From NCBI GenBank assembly GCA_945889625.1, contig CAMDCE010000009.1:1-64000 (forward strand): a stretch of DNA of 64,000 nucleotides, in the 5' to 3' direction. This DNA comes from Asaia bogorensis (lineage in GTDB: Bacteria; Pseudomonadota; Alphaproteobacteria; Reyranellales; Reyranellaceae). Positions within the stretch are counted from its first letter, which is position 1, and each line of letters begins with the position of its first letter. Below the pieces are notes generated by a model. It saw only the letters and a list, made by a program, of their open reading frames with translations. It ran no database searches and had not been told where the DNA came from. Positions 52,104 through 63,040 of the stretch are shown in pieces. A program made the translations under genes and the position numbers.

Positions 52104-54479
52104 GTGACCATGACCACGCTCGCTCCCGTTCAGGAACTGAGAGGGCAACGCCTGCGCCTGCTCCGCGAGTTGGAGCGCAAGGTCCTGTGGCTGAGCGCCT
52201 GGACCATCCATCACGCCAATCATCTCAGACCCAACCACGACGGGCTGAAGGTCGGTGGGCATCAGGCCTCCTGCGCCTCGCTCGCCACGGTGATGACCGC
52301 GCTCTATTTTTCGGTGCTCCGCCCGGAAGACAGGGTGGCGGTGAAGCCGCACGCCTCGCCGGTGTTCCACGCCATCCAGTACCTGTTCGGCCACCAGACG
52401 CAGCACAAGCTCGAGAGCTTCCGCGCGCTGGGCGGGGCACAGTCCTATCCGTCACGCACCAAGGATGTCGACGACGTCGATTTCTCGACCGGCTCGGTGG
52501 GACTCGGCGTCGCCATGACGCTGTTCGCCTCGATCGTGCAGGACTATGTGCGGCTGAAGGGGCTGGCGCCTGCGGATCGCCAAGGTAACGAGCAGAGGGC
52601 GGGACGCATGGTGGCGCTGGTCGGCGACGCCGAGCTCGACGAGGGCAACATCTTCGAAGCCCTGCTCGAAGGCTGGAAGCACGACGTCAGGAATCTCTGG
52701 TGGGTGATCGACTACAACCGCCAGAGCCTCGACGGCGTGGTCAACGACCGGCTGTTCGGCCGGATCGGCGAGATGTTCGAGCTGGTCGGCTGGCGCGTCG
52801 TCACCCTGAAGTACGGCAAGCTCCTGGAGGCAGCCTTCGCCCAGCCCGACGGCGGCCATCTGCGCGACTGGATCGACGCCTGCCCCAACTCGCTCTATTC
52901 GGCGCTGGTCTACATGGGAGGGCCGGGCTGGCGCGAGGCGCTGAACCGCGACCTCAACCAGTATCCCGGTGTGAGGCGCATCCTTGAGCAGCACGACGAT
53001 GCCACCCTGCACCGGCTCATGACCAATCTCGCCGGCAACGACATGCAGGCAGTCCTCGACGCCTTCGAGGGCATCGACGACGACAAGCCGACCTGCTTCA
53101 TCGCCTACACCATCAAGGGCCAGGGCCTGCCCTTCGCCGGCCACAAGGACAACCACTCCGGCCTGATGACGCTCGACCAGATGGCGGGCTTCAAGAAGGG
53201 CATGGGCATCGAAGACGGCCGCGAATGGGAAAGGTTCGCGGGCCTCACCGCCCCTCCCGCCGAGTTGCAGGCCTTCCTCGAACAAGCGCCGTTCAACGTC
53301 GAAGGCCGCCGCCGGACCGAGGCGCCTGCCGTCGCCATTCCGGCTGCGCTGCCCAAGCCCGCGGACAAGAAGTCCAGTACCCAGGAAGGCTTCGGCAAGA
53401 TCCTGAACGCCATCGCCGCCGAGGATGGCGAGCTGTCGCAGCGCATCGTCACGACCTCGCCCGACGTCTCGGTCTCGACCAATTTGGGCGCGTGGATCAA
53501 CCGGCGCGGCCTGTTCGGCCATTCCGAGGCCGAGGATGTGTTCCGCGAGCTCAAGGTCGTGTCGGCCCAACTGTGGCGCAAGACGCCGCGCGGCCAGCAT
53601 ATCGAGCTCGGCATCGCCGAGAACAACCTGTTCATCGAGCTTGCCGCCCTGGGCCTCAGCCACGAGCTGTTCGGCACGCGCCTGCTGCCGATCGGCACTC
53701 TCTACGACCCCTTCATTGCCCGCGGCCTCGATGCGCTGAACTACGCTTGCTACCAGGACGCGCGATTCATGATCGTGGCCACACCGTCGGGCGTGACCCT
53801 GGCGCCTGAAGGCGGGGCGCATCAGAGCATCCACACGCCTCTGATCGGCATCGGCCAGCCCGGGTTGTTGAGCTACGAGCCCGCCTATGTCGACGAGCTG
53901 GTCACCCTCATGCGCTTCGGCCTCGATCATATGCAGCAGCCCGACGGCTGCTCGATCTATCTCCGGCTCTCGACCCGCAGCCTGGCACAGCCCGAACGGA
54001 CGCTCTCCGACGCCCAGCAGGCCGACGTCATCGCCGGCGGCTACTGGTACGCACCGCCCGAGGCCGACGCCGACGTGGCTATCGTGGCCATGGGCGCCGT
54101 CACACCCGAGGCGATCGCGGCCCATCGAAGCATCCTGCGCGACTTCGCGGGCGCCGGGCTCCTGGTGCTGACCTCGCCCGACCGCCTGCATGCCGACTGG
54201 CTTACAGCCCAGCGCAACCGCGGCCGCACCGCGGGTGTGGTCGATCGGTCGCCCAGCCCCATCGAGCGCCTGCTGGCGCCCTTGTCGCGCGATGCCTGCA
54301 TCATCACCGTGATGGACGGCCATCCGCTGGCGCTCTCCTGGCTTGGATCCGTGCGCGGCCAGAGGGTCGTGCCGCTCGGCGTCGAGACTTTCGGCCAATC
54401 GGGTGACATCGCCGACCTCTACCGGACCTACAGGCTCGACGCCGCGGCCATAATCGACGCGGTGGCGCGCGCCGTCTAA
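52104..54479 (+). CDS. homodimeric 2-oxoacid dehydrogenase E1 component (AceE/MdeB-like)
   Basis: A 791-residue thiamine-diphosphate enzyme of the transketolase/AceE fold. The ThDP motif begins GDAELDEGN and closes with VIDYNRQS; GGHQASCASLA and TVKGQG-type YTIKGQGLPFAGHK are also typical. The second domain has STQEGFGKIL, the catalytic ELGIAENNLF and PSGVTLAPEGGAHQS. It is about 100 residues shorter than E. coli AceE. No E2 or E3 gene is adjacent. GTG 52104 has a well-spaced GGAGG; ATG 52110 is the alternative. MdeB of P. putida (2-oxobutyrate dehydrogenase) is a likely relative. Confidence 0.85.
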   Translation: MTMTTLAPVQELRGQRLRLLRELERKVLWLSAWTIHHANHLRPNHDGLKVGGHQASCASLATVMTALYFSVLRPEDRVAVKPHASPVFHAIQYLFGHQTQHKLESFRALGGAQSYPSRTKDVDDVDFSTGSVGLGVAMTLFASIVQDYVRLKGLAPADRQGNEQRAGRMVALVGDAELDEGNIFEALLEGWKHDVRNLWWVIDYNRQSLDGVVNDRLFGRIGEMFELVGWRVVTLKYGKLLEAAFAQPDGGHLRDWIDACPNSLYSALVYMGGPGWREALNRDLNQYPGVRRILEQHDDATLHRLMTNLAGNDMQAVLDAFEGIDDDKPTCFIAYTIKGQGLPFAGHKDNHSGLMTLDQMAGFKKGMGIEDGREWERFAGLTAPPAELQAFLEQAPFNVEGRRRTEAPAVAIPAALPKPADKKSSTQEGFGKILNAIAAEDGELSQRIVTTSPDVSVSTNLGAWINRRGLFGHSEAEDVFRELKVVSAQLWRKTPRGQHIELGIAENNLFIELAALGLSHELFGTRLLPIGTLYDPFIARGLDALNYACYQDARFMIVATPSGVTLAPEGGAHQSIHTPLIGIGQPGLLSYEPAYVDELVTLMRFGLDHMQQPDGCSIYLRLSTRSLAQPERTLSDAQQADVIAGGYWYAPPEADADVAIVAMGAVTPEAIAAHRSILRDFAGAGLLVLTSPDRLHADWLTAQRNRGRTAGVVDRSPSPIERLLAPLSRDACIITVMDGHPLALSWLGSVRGQRVVPLGVETFGQSGDIADLYRTYRLDAAAIIDAVARAV

Positions 54480-54488
54480 ACTCGCGGC

Positions 54489-55583
<1,095 letters not shown>

Positions 55584-55584
55584 G

Positions 55585-56985
55585 CTACTTCGCGACGTAG
55601 GGGCTCACCATTTTCTTCGGGTCGACGACCCGGTCGAACTCGGCTTCGCTCACGAAGCCCAGTTGCAACGCCGCCGCCTTCAGGGTGAGGTCGTGGTCCA
55701 TGGCGTGGTGGGCGATCTGCGAGGCCTTGTCATAGCCGATGACAGGCGCCAGCGCCGTCACCAGCATCAGCGAGCGCTCGACATACTCGGTGATCTTCTT
55801 GAGGTTGGGCTTGGCGCCTTCGACCAGGAACTTGCGGAAATTGGTGCAGCCGTCGGTCATCAGGGTGATCGAATTGGTGATATTGAAGATGATCAGCGGC
55901 TTGTAGACGTTCATTTCGAGATAGCCGCCGGCGCCGCCGAATCCCACCGCGACGTCGTTGGCCATGACCTGCACCGAGAGCATGGTCAGCGCCTCGGCCT
56001 GGGTCGGATTGACCTTGCCCGGCATGATCGAGGAGCCGGGCTCGTTCTCGGGAATGATCAGCTCGGCGAACCCGGCGCGCGGCCCGCACGACATCAGTCG
56101 GATGTCGTTGGCGATCTTGTAGAGCGAGGCGGCAAGGGTGCGGAAGGTGCCGGAGAGCTGCACCAGCGCATCGTGCGATCCCTGCACGGTGAACTTGTTG
56201 GGTGCCGACACGAACGGCAGGCCGGTCAGCCTGGCGATCTCGGCCGCGCCCGCTTCGGCAAAGCCAGGTGCTGCATTGATGCCGGTGCCGACCGCCGTGC
56301 CGCCCAGCGCCAGGCGGTAGACGCTTTTCAGGGCATCGTCGATGCGCTCGAGGTTGTCGGCCAGCATGCCGGCATAGCCCGACCACTCCTGACCGAGCGT
56401 GATCGGCGTGGCATCCTGCATGTGGGTGCGGCCGATCTTGACGATATCGGCCCACGCCTTGGCCTTGGCGTCGATGGCGTCGTGCAGCGCCTTGACGGCC
56501 GGGATCAGCCGTTTGGTCGTCTCGACCGCCGCCGCGACGTACATCGCCGACGGGAAGGTGTCGTTGGACGACTGGGACATGTTGACGTGGTCGTTGGGAT
56601 GGACCGGCTTCTTGCTGCCGAGCGGCGTGCCTGCGATCTGGCAGCAACGGTTGGACATCACCTCGTTCACGTTCATGTTGAACTGGGTGCCGCTGCCGGT
56701 CATCCAGACGTGAAGCGGGAACATGTCGTGATGCTGGCCGGCGAGGATCTCGTCGCAGACAGCGAGAATCAATTTATGGGTCTGGTCGTCAAGCCGCTTG
56801 CCGGCATGGTTGGCGTTGGCCGCCGCCTTCTTCAGTACGGCATAAGAGGTGATCATCTCGCGCGGGATCAGGTCCTTGCCGATGCTGAAATGCTCCAGCG
56901 AGCGCTGGGTCTGCGCGCCCCACAGCTTGTCGGCCGGGACGTTCACCTCACCGAGGCTGTCGAATTCCTTGCGAACGTCCGCCAT
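55585..56985 (-). CDS. fumC: fumarate hydratase, class II
   Basis: A 466-residue fumarase of the TCA cycle interconverting fumarate and malate. The superfamily signature [15 protein letters not shown] is complete; [25 protein letters not shown] and [15 protein letters not shown] are the other active-site regions. ATG 56985 with AAGGA. It stops 1 bp from the convergent mtnA stop and is divergent from the cupin-mqo unit. Confidence 0.95.
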   Translation of the reverse strand: MADVRKEFDSLGEVNVPADKLWGAQTQRSLEHFSIGKDLIPREMITSYAVLKKAAANANHAGKRLDDQTHKLILAVCDEILAGQHHDMFPLHVWMTGSGTQFNMNVNEVMSNRCCQIAGTPLGSKKPVHPNDHVNMSQSSNDTFPSAMYVAAAVETTKRLIPAVKALHDAIDAKAKAWADIVKIGRTHMQDATPITLGQEWSGYAGMLADNLERIDDALKSVYRLALGGTAVGTGINAAPGFAEAGAAEIARLTGLPFVSAPNKFTVQGSHDALVQLSGTFRTLAASLYKIANDIRLMSCGPRAGFAELIIPENEPGSSIMPGKVNPTQAEALTMLSVQVMANDVAVGFGGAGGYLEMNVYKPLIIFNITNSITLMTDGCTNFRKFLVEGAKPNLKKITEYVERSLMLVTALAPVIGYDKASQIAHHAMDHDLTLKAAALQLGFVSEAEFDRVVDPKKMVSPYVAK

Positions 56986-57068
56986 GTTGTTTTCCTTGAT
57001 TGCGAATTCCGAACGTCGCCGACGCTAACAAACGCGACGCCGCGGCGAAAGGGCGGTACGATGGCGTC

Positions 57069-57464
57069 ATGACCAGATGCGTTCGGCTGTGGACCGGAGA
57101 CGATGGGGAATCCCATTTCGAAGAGGGGCAGATCGCCCTCGAGTCCGGCGTCCACGGCGATCTCTTGAGCGAAAAGATGCCCGTGACGACCATGTCGTTC
57201 CAGGAGACGGCATCCGGCGGAACCCTCGACTGGCACACCGCCCCGGTCCGCCAGCTTGTCATCACCTTGAGCGGAACCTTGGACTTCCAGACGCGCGCCA
57301 ATCAGCATTTCATCCTGAAGCCCGGCGATATCCTGTTGGCCGAAGACACGGTCGGTGGTGGTCATTCTTGGCGGCTGATCGACAACCTTCCGTGGCGGCG
57401 CATCTATGTCGTGTTGGCCCACGGCGCAGACGTTCCCTTCAAGGCGGCAAAGGCAAATCCATGA
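57069..57464 (+). CDS. cupin-like protein preceding mqo
   Basis: A 131-residue single-domain protein of probable cupin fold: WHTAPVRQLVITLSGTLDF as the first strand pair and LKPGDILLAEDTVGGGHSWR as the second motif; only some of the usual metal residues (WH, GHSW) remain. Function unknown. ATG 57069 is chosen, as the frame back to TTG 57000 is intergenic in character. Its TGA overlaps the mqo ATG (57461-57464). Confidence 0.72.
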   Translation: MTRCVRLWTGDDGESHFEEGQIALESGVHGDLLSEKMPVTTMSFQETASGGTLDWHTAPVRQLVITLSGTLDFQTRANQHFILKPGDILLAEDTVGGGHSWRLIDNLPWRRIYVVLAHGADVPFKAAKANP

Positions 57465-58945
57465 GCAACGAAAAGGTCGATGTGGTGCTGGTCGGCGCCG
57501 GCATCATGAGCACCACGCTCGGTGTGTTCCTCAAGGAGCTGCAGCCCCACCTCAGGCTCGAGATGATCGAGAGGATGCCGGGCGAGGCGCAGGAAAGCTC
57601 GGGCGCCTGGAACAACGCCGGTACCGGCCACGCCGCCAACTGCGAGCTCAATTACACGCCGATGAAGGCCGACGGCAGCGTCGACATCGCCAAGGCGCTC
57701 GAGGTCAATGTCGAGTTCGACATGTCGCGCCAGTTCTGGTCGTACCTCATCCGCAAGGGCGCCATCGCCACGCCCGACAGCTTCATCCATCCCGTGCCAC
57801 ATATGAGCTTCGTGATCGGCACTGACCGCCAGGCCTTCCTCAAGAAGCGTCACGCCGCGATGAGCGGCCATCACTGCTACCACGGCATGGAGTACACCGA
57901 GGACCACGCCAGGATCGCCGAATGGGCGCCGCTGATCATGGAAGGGCGCGATCCCAAACAGCCGGTCGCCGCCACCCGCATCGTCAACGGCGCCGACGTG
58001 AACTACGGCGCGCTGACCAAGAACCTGCTCGATTATCTGCGCAAGCAGGATGGCGTCGCCGTGCATTTCTCCGAGATGGTGACCGGCCTCAAGCGCCTGC
58101 CGGGCGGCGGCTGGCGGATCGAGGTCAAGAACGAGCTCAACGGCCAGAAGCGCACCATCGACACCCACTATGTTTTCCTGGGCGCCGGAGGTGCGGCTCT
58201 GCAGCTGCTGCAGAAGTCCGGCATCCCCGAGGGCAATGGCTTCGCGGGCTTCCCGGTAAGCGGCATCTGGCTGCGCTGCGGCAAGCCCGAGGTCGCCCAG
58301 CGCCACACCGCCAAGGTCTACGGCATGGCCGCCAGCGGCTCGCCGCCGATGTCGGTGCCCCATCTCGACACGCGCATCATCGACGGCAAGCGCTGGCTGC
58401 TGTTCGGTCCCTATGCCGGCTTCTCGACCAAGTTCCTCAAGCACGGCTCGTTCTTCGACCTGCCCTTCTCGGTCCGGCCGGGCAACATCCTGCCGCTGCT
58501 CGCCGTGGCGCGGGACAACTTCCCACTCGAGGAATATCTGCTCGGCCAGGTCTTCCAGAGCTCGGGGCACCGCTTCAGGGCGCTGCGCGAGTTCTATCCG
58601 GCGATGAAGGAGTCCGACTGGGAGCTCGATGTCGCGGGCCAGCGCGTGCAGATCATCAAGAAGGACCGGCTGCACACCGGCACTCTGAACTTCGGCACCG
58701 AGATCGTTCATTCGGCCGATTCTTCGGTGGTGGCGCTCCTCGGCGCCTCGCCCGGCGCCTCGACCGCGGTGTGGATCATGGTCCACATGCTGGAGAACTG
58801 CTTCCACCAGCAGCTCGTCGGCCACTGGGTGCCCAAGCTCAAGGAGATGATCCCCTCCTACGGCCAGGACCTGAAGACCGACGCGGCCCTGCTGCGGCGG
58901 GTCCGCACCGCAACGGCGGAAGTCCTGGGCCTGCACGACATTTGA
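57461..58945 (+). CDS. mqo: malate:quinone oxidoreductase
   Basis: A 494-residue membrane-associated FAD enzyme oxidising malate to oxaloacetate and reducing quinone. FAD motif VVLVGAGIMSTTLG, then SSGAWNNAGTGHAANCELNYTP (split here only in thought), and the C-terminal LLGASPGASTAVWIM typical of Mqo. Length is normal. The neighbour fumC makes its substrate. Coupled to the upstream cupin gene and to the downstream exporter gene by overlaps. Confidence 0.94.
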   Translation: MSNEKVDVVLVGAGIMSTTLGVFLKELQPHLRLEMIERMPGEAQESSGAWNNAGTGHAANCELNYTPMKADGSVDIAKALEVNVEFDMSRQFWSYLIRKGAIATPDSFIHPVPHMSFVIGTDRQAFLKKRHAAMSGHHCYHGMEYTEDHARIAEWAPLIMEGRDPKQPVAATRIVNGADVNYGALTKNLLDYLRKQDGVAVHFSEMVTGLKRLPGGGWRIEVKNELNGQKRTIDTHYVFLGAGGAALQLLQKSGIPEGNGFAGFPVSGIWLRCGKPEVAQRHTAKVYGMAASGSPPMSVPHLDTRIIDGKRWLLFGPYAGFSTKFLKHGSFFDLPFSVRPGNILPLLAVARDNFPLEEYLLGQVFQSSGHRFRALREFYPAMKESDWELDVAGQRVQIIKKDRLHTGTLNFGTEIVHSADSSVVALLGASPGASTAVWIMVHMLENCFHQQLVGHWVPKLKEMIPSYGQDLKTDAALLRRVRTATAEVLGLHDI

Positions 58946-60186
58946 CCGGCGCTGCTCCCCTCACCGAAGCCGTCGAAGGCCTGCTGCGTTTTGGCGCCCT
59001 TATGCTGCGCGCCGGCGACGCGGCGTTCCGCGTACGCGAAGCGATGGGCTTGATCGCCGTAAGCCTGGGCATCGAGCGCCTGTCGCTGCACATCACGGTC
59101 CGCGGCATGACCGCCACCGTCTGGCGCGACGGCGAGCACGTGACGCTGGCGAGCGAGGTAGGATCGCTGGGCATCGACGCCTGGCGGCTGAGCGCACTGG
59201 AGCGGCTGGCCCGTGAGAGTAAGCCGGGCCTGACGCCGGCCTCGCTCGCGGCTCAGCTCGACACCATCGAGGCCAGCGGCGGATTGCGTTCGGTGCTGGT
59301 CGTGGCGATCGCGGTCGGCTTCGCCTCCGGCGCCTTCGGCTACCTGAACGGCGGCGGCCAGGTCGCGATGCTCGCGGCCTTCGTTGCGGGCGGCTTCGGC
59401 CAGGCGCTACGCATGCTGCTGTTTCGCCAGCGCCTGAACCAGTACGCCGTCACCGCAGTTTGCGGCTTCGTCGCCGCCGGCCTTTACTATCTTGTCGCCC
59501 GTCTTCTGGTTCAGGCCGGCCTGCCTTCGGACCATGGCGTGGGGATCGTGGCCGCCGTCCTGTTCCTTATCCCGGGTTTCCCTCTGGTCGCGGCCCTGCT
59601 CGACCTGCTGCAGCACCAGACCATCGCCGGCATCGTGCGGCTGGTCTATGGCATGGTCCTGCTGTTGGCCGCCGCCTTCGGCCTCGGCATCGTGGCCGCC
59701 CTCGCCGGCTTCACGGCCGCTGCCCCGCCGCCGGCGCCGCCCGACAGTCTTGCGGCAACACTGCTGTGGCGCGCGATCGCCAGCATGCTGGGCGGCTGCG
59801 GCTTTGCCATTCTCTACAACAGCTCGTTGCGCACGGTGCTGGCGGTCGGCGGACTCGCCCTGGTGGGCAACGAGCTGCGGCTGGCGCTGCATGACCACGG
59901 CTTGGCGCTTGCCTCGGCGACCTTCGTTGGCGCCTTGGCGGTCGGCCTGATGGCCTCGTTCACCCAGTCGCGCCTGCATGAGCCGCGTATCGCGCTCACC
60001 GTGCCCGGCATCATCATCATGGTGCCCGGCGCCTATGCCTTCCAGGCGGTCGTGTTGTTCAGCCAGGGCAACGTTCTGGCCGGGCTGCAGGCCGCCGTTC
60101 TGGCGGGCTTCGTGGTCGGCGCGATGGCGCTCGGCCTCGCCACGGCGCGCTTCGTGAGCGAGCGGAAGTGGCTTCTCGAATCTTGA
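58942..60186 (+). CDS. threonine/serine exporter-like membrane protein (ThrE fusion)
   Basis: A 414-residue inner-membrane protein uniting the ThrE N-terminal (DUF1212: LRFGALMLRAGDAAFRVREA, cytoplasmic/early part with spans near 115-200) and C-terminal (DUF3815) halves, about ten spans in all. In many bacteria these are two genes. Start proposed at TTG 58942, overlapping the mqo TGA (TTGA); ATG 59002 is the next option and would cut the conserved opening. Substrate could be Thr, Ser or another small metabolite. Confidence 0.75.
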   Translation: MTGAAPLTEAVEGLLRFGALMLRAGDAAFRVREAMGLIAVSLGIERLSLHITVRGMTATVWRDGEHVTLASEVGSLGIDAWRLSALERLARESKPGLTPASLAAQLDTIEASGGLRSVLVVAIAVGFASGAFGYLNGGGQVAMLAAFVAGGFGQALRMLLFRQRLNQYAVTAVCGFVAAGLYYLVARLLVQAGLPSDHGVGIVAAVLFLIPGFPLVAALLDLLQHQTIAGIVRLVYGMVLLLAAAFGLGIVAALAGFTAAAPPPAPPDSLAATLLWRAIASMLGGCGFAILYNSSLRTVLAVGGLALVGNELRLALHDHGLALASATFVGALAVGLMASFTQSRLHEPRIALTVPGIIIMVPGAYAFQAVVLFSQGNVLAGLQAAVLAGFVVGAMALGLATARFVSERKWLLES

Positions 60187-60887
60187 GCGTGCGCTCTCTC
60201 GTCCTCCTGCCCGGTTTCATGTGCGACGCCGACCTGTGGTCCGATATGGCGCCCGATCTCGCCCGGCTGGGAACGGCGCAGTACGGCAACGTCTACGAGA
60301 ATGACACGTTGGAACGCATGGCGCGCCGCGTGCTGCGCGAAGCGCCCCAACGGTTTGTGCTGATCGGCTTCTCCATGGGAGGCTTCGTGGCCCGTGTCCT
60401 CGCCCTGATGGCGCCCGAGCGCATCACCGGCGTCGCCTTCATCGCTTCCTCGGCGCGCGGCTACAGCGACGAGGAGACCGCGCGCCGCAAGGCAGGTTGG
60501 CAGCCCGGCAACCGGCCGCCGCGCGCCAACGGCGTCGCCGCAGGCCTGCATCCCGATCGCGAGCGCGATCCCGCGCTGCTTGCGCGGCTGCGCAGCATGC
60601 AACGGCGGCTGGGTCCCGAGGTGCGAGCCAAGCAGGCAGCCCTGGTGCGCCGCGACGGCTACGCTGATCTCGAACGCATCGCCTGCCCGTCGCTGGTCGT
60701 GGCCTGCCGCCAGGACCGGCTGCGCAGCTTCGCCGAAACCGAGCGCATGGCGCAGCATCTGCCGCACGCCCGCTTCGAGGTGATCGAGGATTGCGGCCAC
60801 ATGGCACCGCTCGAGCGACCGCATGAGCTCGCGACGCTACTAGCCAACTGGATCGCGCACGACCTAGAGCATGTTCCGTCCGGCTGA
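60168..60887 (+). CDS. alpha/beta hydrolase
   Basis: A 239-residue alpha/beta hydrolase. Nucleophile elbow LIGFSMGGFVARV (Ser), Asp in VVACRQDRLRSF and His in EDCGHMAPLERP complete the triad; SLVLLPGFMCDADLWSDM forms the oxyanion region. The start is uncertain: GTG 60168 (used), TTG 60183 overlapping the exporter stop, or GTG 60189. The last residues HVPSG and the TGA lie within palindromic repeat copy C. Confidence 0.8.
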   Translation: MASRILSVRSLVLLPGFMCDADLWSDMAPDLARLGTAQYGNVYENDTLERMARRVLREAPQRFVLIGFSMGGFVARVLALMAPERITGVAFIASSARGYSDEETARRKAGWQPGNRPPRANGVAAGLHPDRERDPALLARLRSMQRRLGPEVRAKQAALVRRDGYADLERIACPSLVVACRQDRLRSFAETERMAQHLPHARFEVIEDCGHMAPLERPHELATLLANWIAHDLEHVPSG

Positions 60888-61008
60888 GGCGCGTAAACGC
60901 GCCGCAATCAGCCGGACGGAGCATGCCATTGAAGGAAACGCTTCGTACAACGCGTTTCCGGTCGACTGGAACCACTCCGCGGTTCCAGTCGACCGGAAGC
61001 CGCTCTAG
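60865..61008. repeat. CTAGAGC-bounded palindromic repeat, copy C (inverted)
   Basis: Core arms GCATGTTCCGTCCGGCTGA (60869-60887) and its complement with two mismatches (60908-60926), around GGCGCGTAAACGCGCC. The flank GGAAACGCTTCGTACAACGC lies on the opposite side compared with copy B, so the element is inverted. A further palindrome GGTCGACTGGAACC/GGTTCCAGTCGACC follows, and the end reads GCCGCTCTAG. Confidence 0.82.
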
Positions 61009-61019
61009 CATAGCGCCGC

Positions 61020-62270
61020 ATGTTCACCCTCGATCCCACCGTCCTGGGCTTCGCCGTCGCCTTGGGAGTCGGGCTGCTGATCGGCATCGACCGCGAGCGG
61101 ACCAAGGGCGATGGACCGACGCGCGGTGCCGCCGGCATCCGGACCTTCGCCATCGCCGCGCTGGCGGGCGCCGTGGCGCTCGAGCTGGGCGGCGAGACGC
61201 TGCTGGCGGTGGCGGCGGGCGGGGTTATCGTTCTGTCGGCGATCTCCTATTGGCGGGCGGCGGCCGGCGATCCGGGCCTCACTACCGAAGTGGCATTGAT
61301 CGTGACGACACTGCTCGGCGGGCTGGCGATTCGCCAGCCGGCGCTGGCGGCAGGCGCCGGCGTGGTGGTGGCGGTGCTGCTGCACGCCCGTCCGATCCTG
61401 CATCGCTTCGCGCGTTCCGTGCTGACAGCGGTGGAACTGCGCGACGCCCTGATCTTCGCTGGCGCCACGCTGGTGGTGTTTCCGCTGCTGCCCGAAGACC
61501 CGCTCGATCCCTTCGGCGCGCTCAACCTCCGTATGATCTGGACAGTCGTCATCCTGGTCATGGCGGTGGGCGGTGCGGGCTATGTCGCGACGCGCCTGCT
61601 GGGCGTGCGATTCGGCCTGCCGCTGTCGGGCCTCGCCTCGGGTTTCGTGTCGAGCGCGGCCACCATCGCGGCGATGGCGGGGCGCGCTAAGGAGACACCT
61701 GCCCTGCTGCGGCCAGCAGCGGCCGCGGCGATCCTGTCGACTGTCGCCACGGTCGTGCAGTTGGCGATCCTGCTCGCCGCCACCAGCCTGCCGACGCTCA
61801 GGGCAATGGCCTTGCCGCTCGCCGCCGCCGGCGTGGCGGCAGTGCTCTATGGCGGCGGCTTCACCCTGTGGGCGCTGCGCCAGAAGGCCGATGCCGGCAG
61901 CGAGAAGCCAGGCCGCGCCTTCAGCTTCACGACGGCGCTGATCCTGGCCGTGACGCTGGCCGTCGTCCTGGTCGCCTCGGCTGCGCTGCAGGCCTGGCTG
62001 GGCGACACCGGCATCGTACTGGCAGCCGGCGCGGCGGGCTTCGCCGACGCCCATTCCGCCGCAGTCTCGGTCGCCTCACTGGTCAACACCAACAGACTCG
62101 AGGCCGATCACCAGGCGGTCGTGCCCATCCTGGCGGCGCTCACGACCAACACCGCCACCAAGATCGTCCTCGCCTTCGCCGGCGGCAGCCGCGCCTTTGC
62201 CTTCTCTGTGGTGCCCGGTCTCCTCCTGGTGGCAGGCGCCGCCTGGGCCGGCGCTGCCGTCTGGAGCTAG
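61020..62270 (+). CDS. MgtC/DUF4010 family membrane protein
   Basis: A 416-residue integral membrane protein with about twelve spans. The N-terminal VALGVGLLIGIDRERTKGD resembles the MgtC/SapB family (GLLIGxERE), and the C-terminal half is DUF4010 (ADAHSAAVSVASL, TTNTATKIVLAFAGG). Transport is likely; the substrate is unknown. ATG 61020 directly follows repeat copy C. Its TAG and the convergent SDR stop share the bases CTAG. Confidence 0.83.
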   Translation: MFTLDPTVLGFAVALGVGLLIGIDRERTKGDGPTRGAAGIRTFAIAALAGAVALELGGETLLAVAAGGVIVLSAISYWRAAAGDPGLTTEVALIVTTLLGGLAIRQPALAAGAGVVVAVLLHARPILHRFARSVLTAVELRDALIFAGATLVVFPLLPEDPLDPFGALNLRMIWTVVILVMAVGGAGYVATRLLGVRFGLPLSGLASGFVSSAATIAAMAGRAKETPALLRPAAAAAILSTVATVVQLAILLAATSLPTLRAMALPLAAAGVAAVLYGGGFTLWALRQKADAGSEKPGRAFSFTTALILAVTLAVVLVASAALQAWLGDTGIVLAAGAAGFADAHSAAVSVASLVNTNRLEADHQAVVPILAALTTNTATKIVLAFAGGSRAFAFSVVPGLLLVAGAAWAGAAVWS

Positions 62271-63034
62271 GACCGGCCGCCGTCGACGGTGAAGTTCTGC
62301 GCCGTCACCAGGCGGCTGTCGTCAGCGGCGAGCCACAGTACCATGCGGGCAATGTCGGGCGGATAAAGCTTCTCCTTGAGGCATTGCGCTGCCATCTGCG
62401 CGGCCTCGGCCTCCGGCGTCAGCCAGAGATCGATCTGGCGCTGGGTCATGATCCAGCCCGGCGTGACGGCGTTGAGGCGGATCCTGTCGCCACCGAGGTC
62501 GCGGGCGAGGCCGCGCGTCATGCCGACCACCGCGGCCTTGGCCGCCTGGTAGACCGACAGGTTGGGTGTCATGACGTGGTAGCTCACGGAGCTGAAATTG
62601 ACGATCGAGCCGCCGCCCGCCGCCTTCATGCCCGGCACCACCGACTGGATGGCAAAATACTGGTGGCGCAAATTGACCGCCATGCGCTCGTCCCAAAACT
62701 CCTGCGTCACCTCGCCGAGCTTGTGGCGATCGTCGCGCGCGGCGCTGTTTACCAGCACTGTAATGGCGCCGAGCCGCGCGGCGGTCTCGGTGAGCACCGC
62801 CTGATAGGCCTTGATGTCACGCACGTCGCATTTTCGGTAGAGCGGCGCGGGATGGCCCGAGGCGGCGATCTTTTTCACCAGCGCCGTGGAAGCTGCATCG
62901 TCAATGTCGACGAATCCGACTTTCGAACCTTGTTCGGCAAAATGCTCGACGATCGAAGCGCCGATGCCGGAGCCGCCGCCGGAGACGAAGACGGTGCGGT
63001 CGCGCAGGCTGGGATAGGAGGCGAAGGGCGGCAT
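62267..63034 (-). CDS. SDR family oxidoreductase
   Basis: A 255-residue classical SDR. Cofactor loop VSGGGSGIGASI, NSAARDD, Ser in NFSSVSYHV and YQAAK as the catalytic YxxxK, then TPGWIMT. It follows the epimerase gene on the same strand after 6 bp, so a sugar dehydrogenase (for example galactose or arabinose type) is a sensible guess. ATG 63034. Confidence 0.87.
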   Translation of the reverse strand: MPPFASYPSLRDRTVFVSGGGSGIGASIVEHFAEQGSKVGFVDIDDAASTALVKKIAASGHPAPLYRKCDVRDIKAYQAVLTETAARLGAITVLVNSAARDDRHKLGEVTQEFWDERMAVNLRHQYFAIQSVVPGMKAAGGGSIVNFSSVSYHVMTPNLSVYQAAKAAVVGMTRGLARDLGGDRIRLNAVTPGWIMTQRQIDLWLTPEAEAAQMAAQCLKEKLYPPDIARMVLWLAADDSRLVTAQNFTVDGGRS

Positions 63035-63040
63035 GGATCC

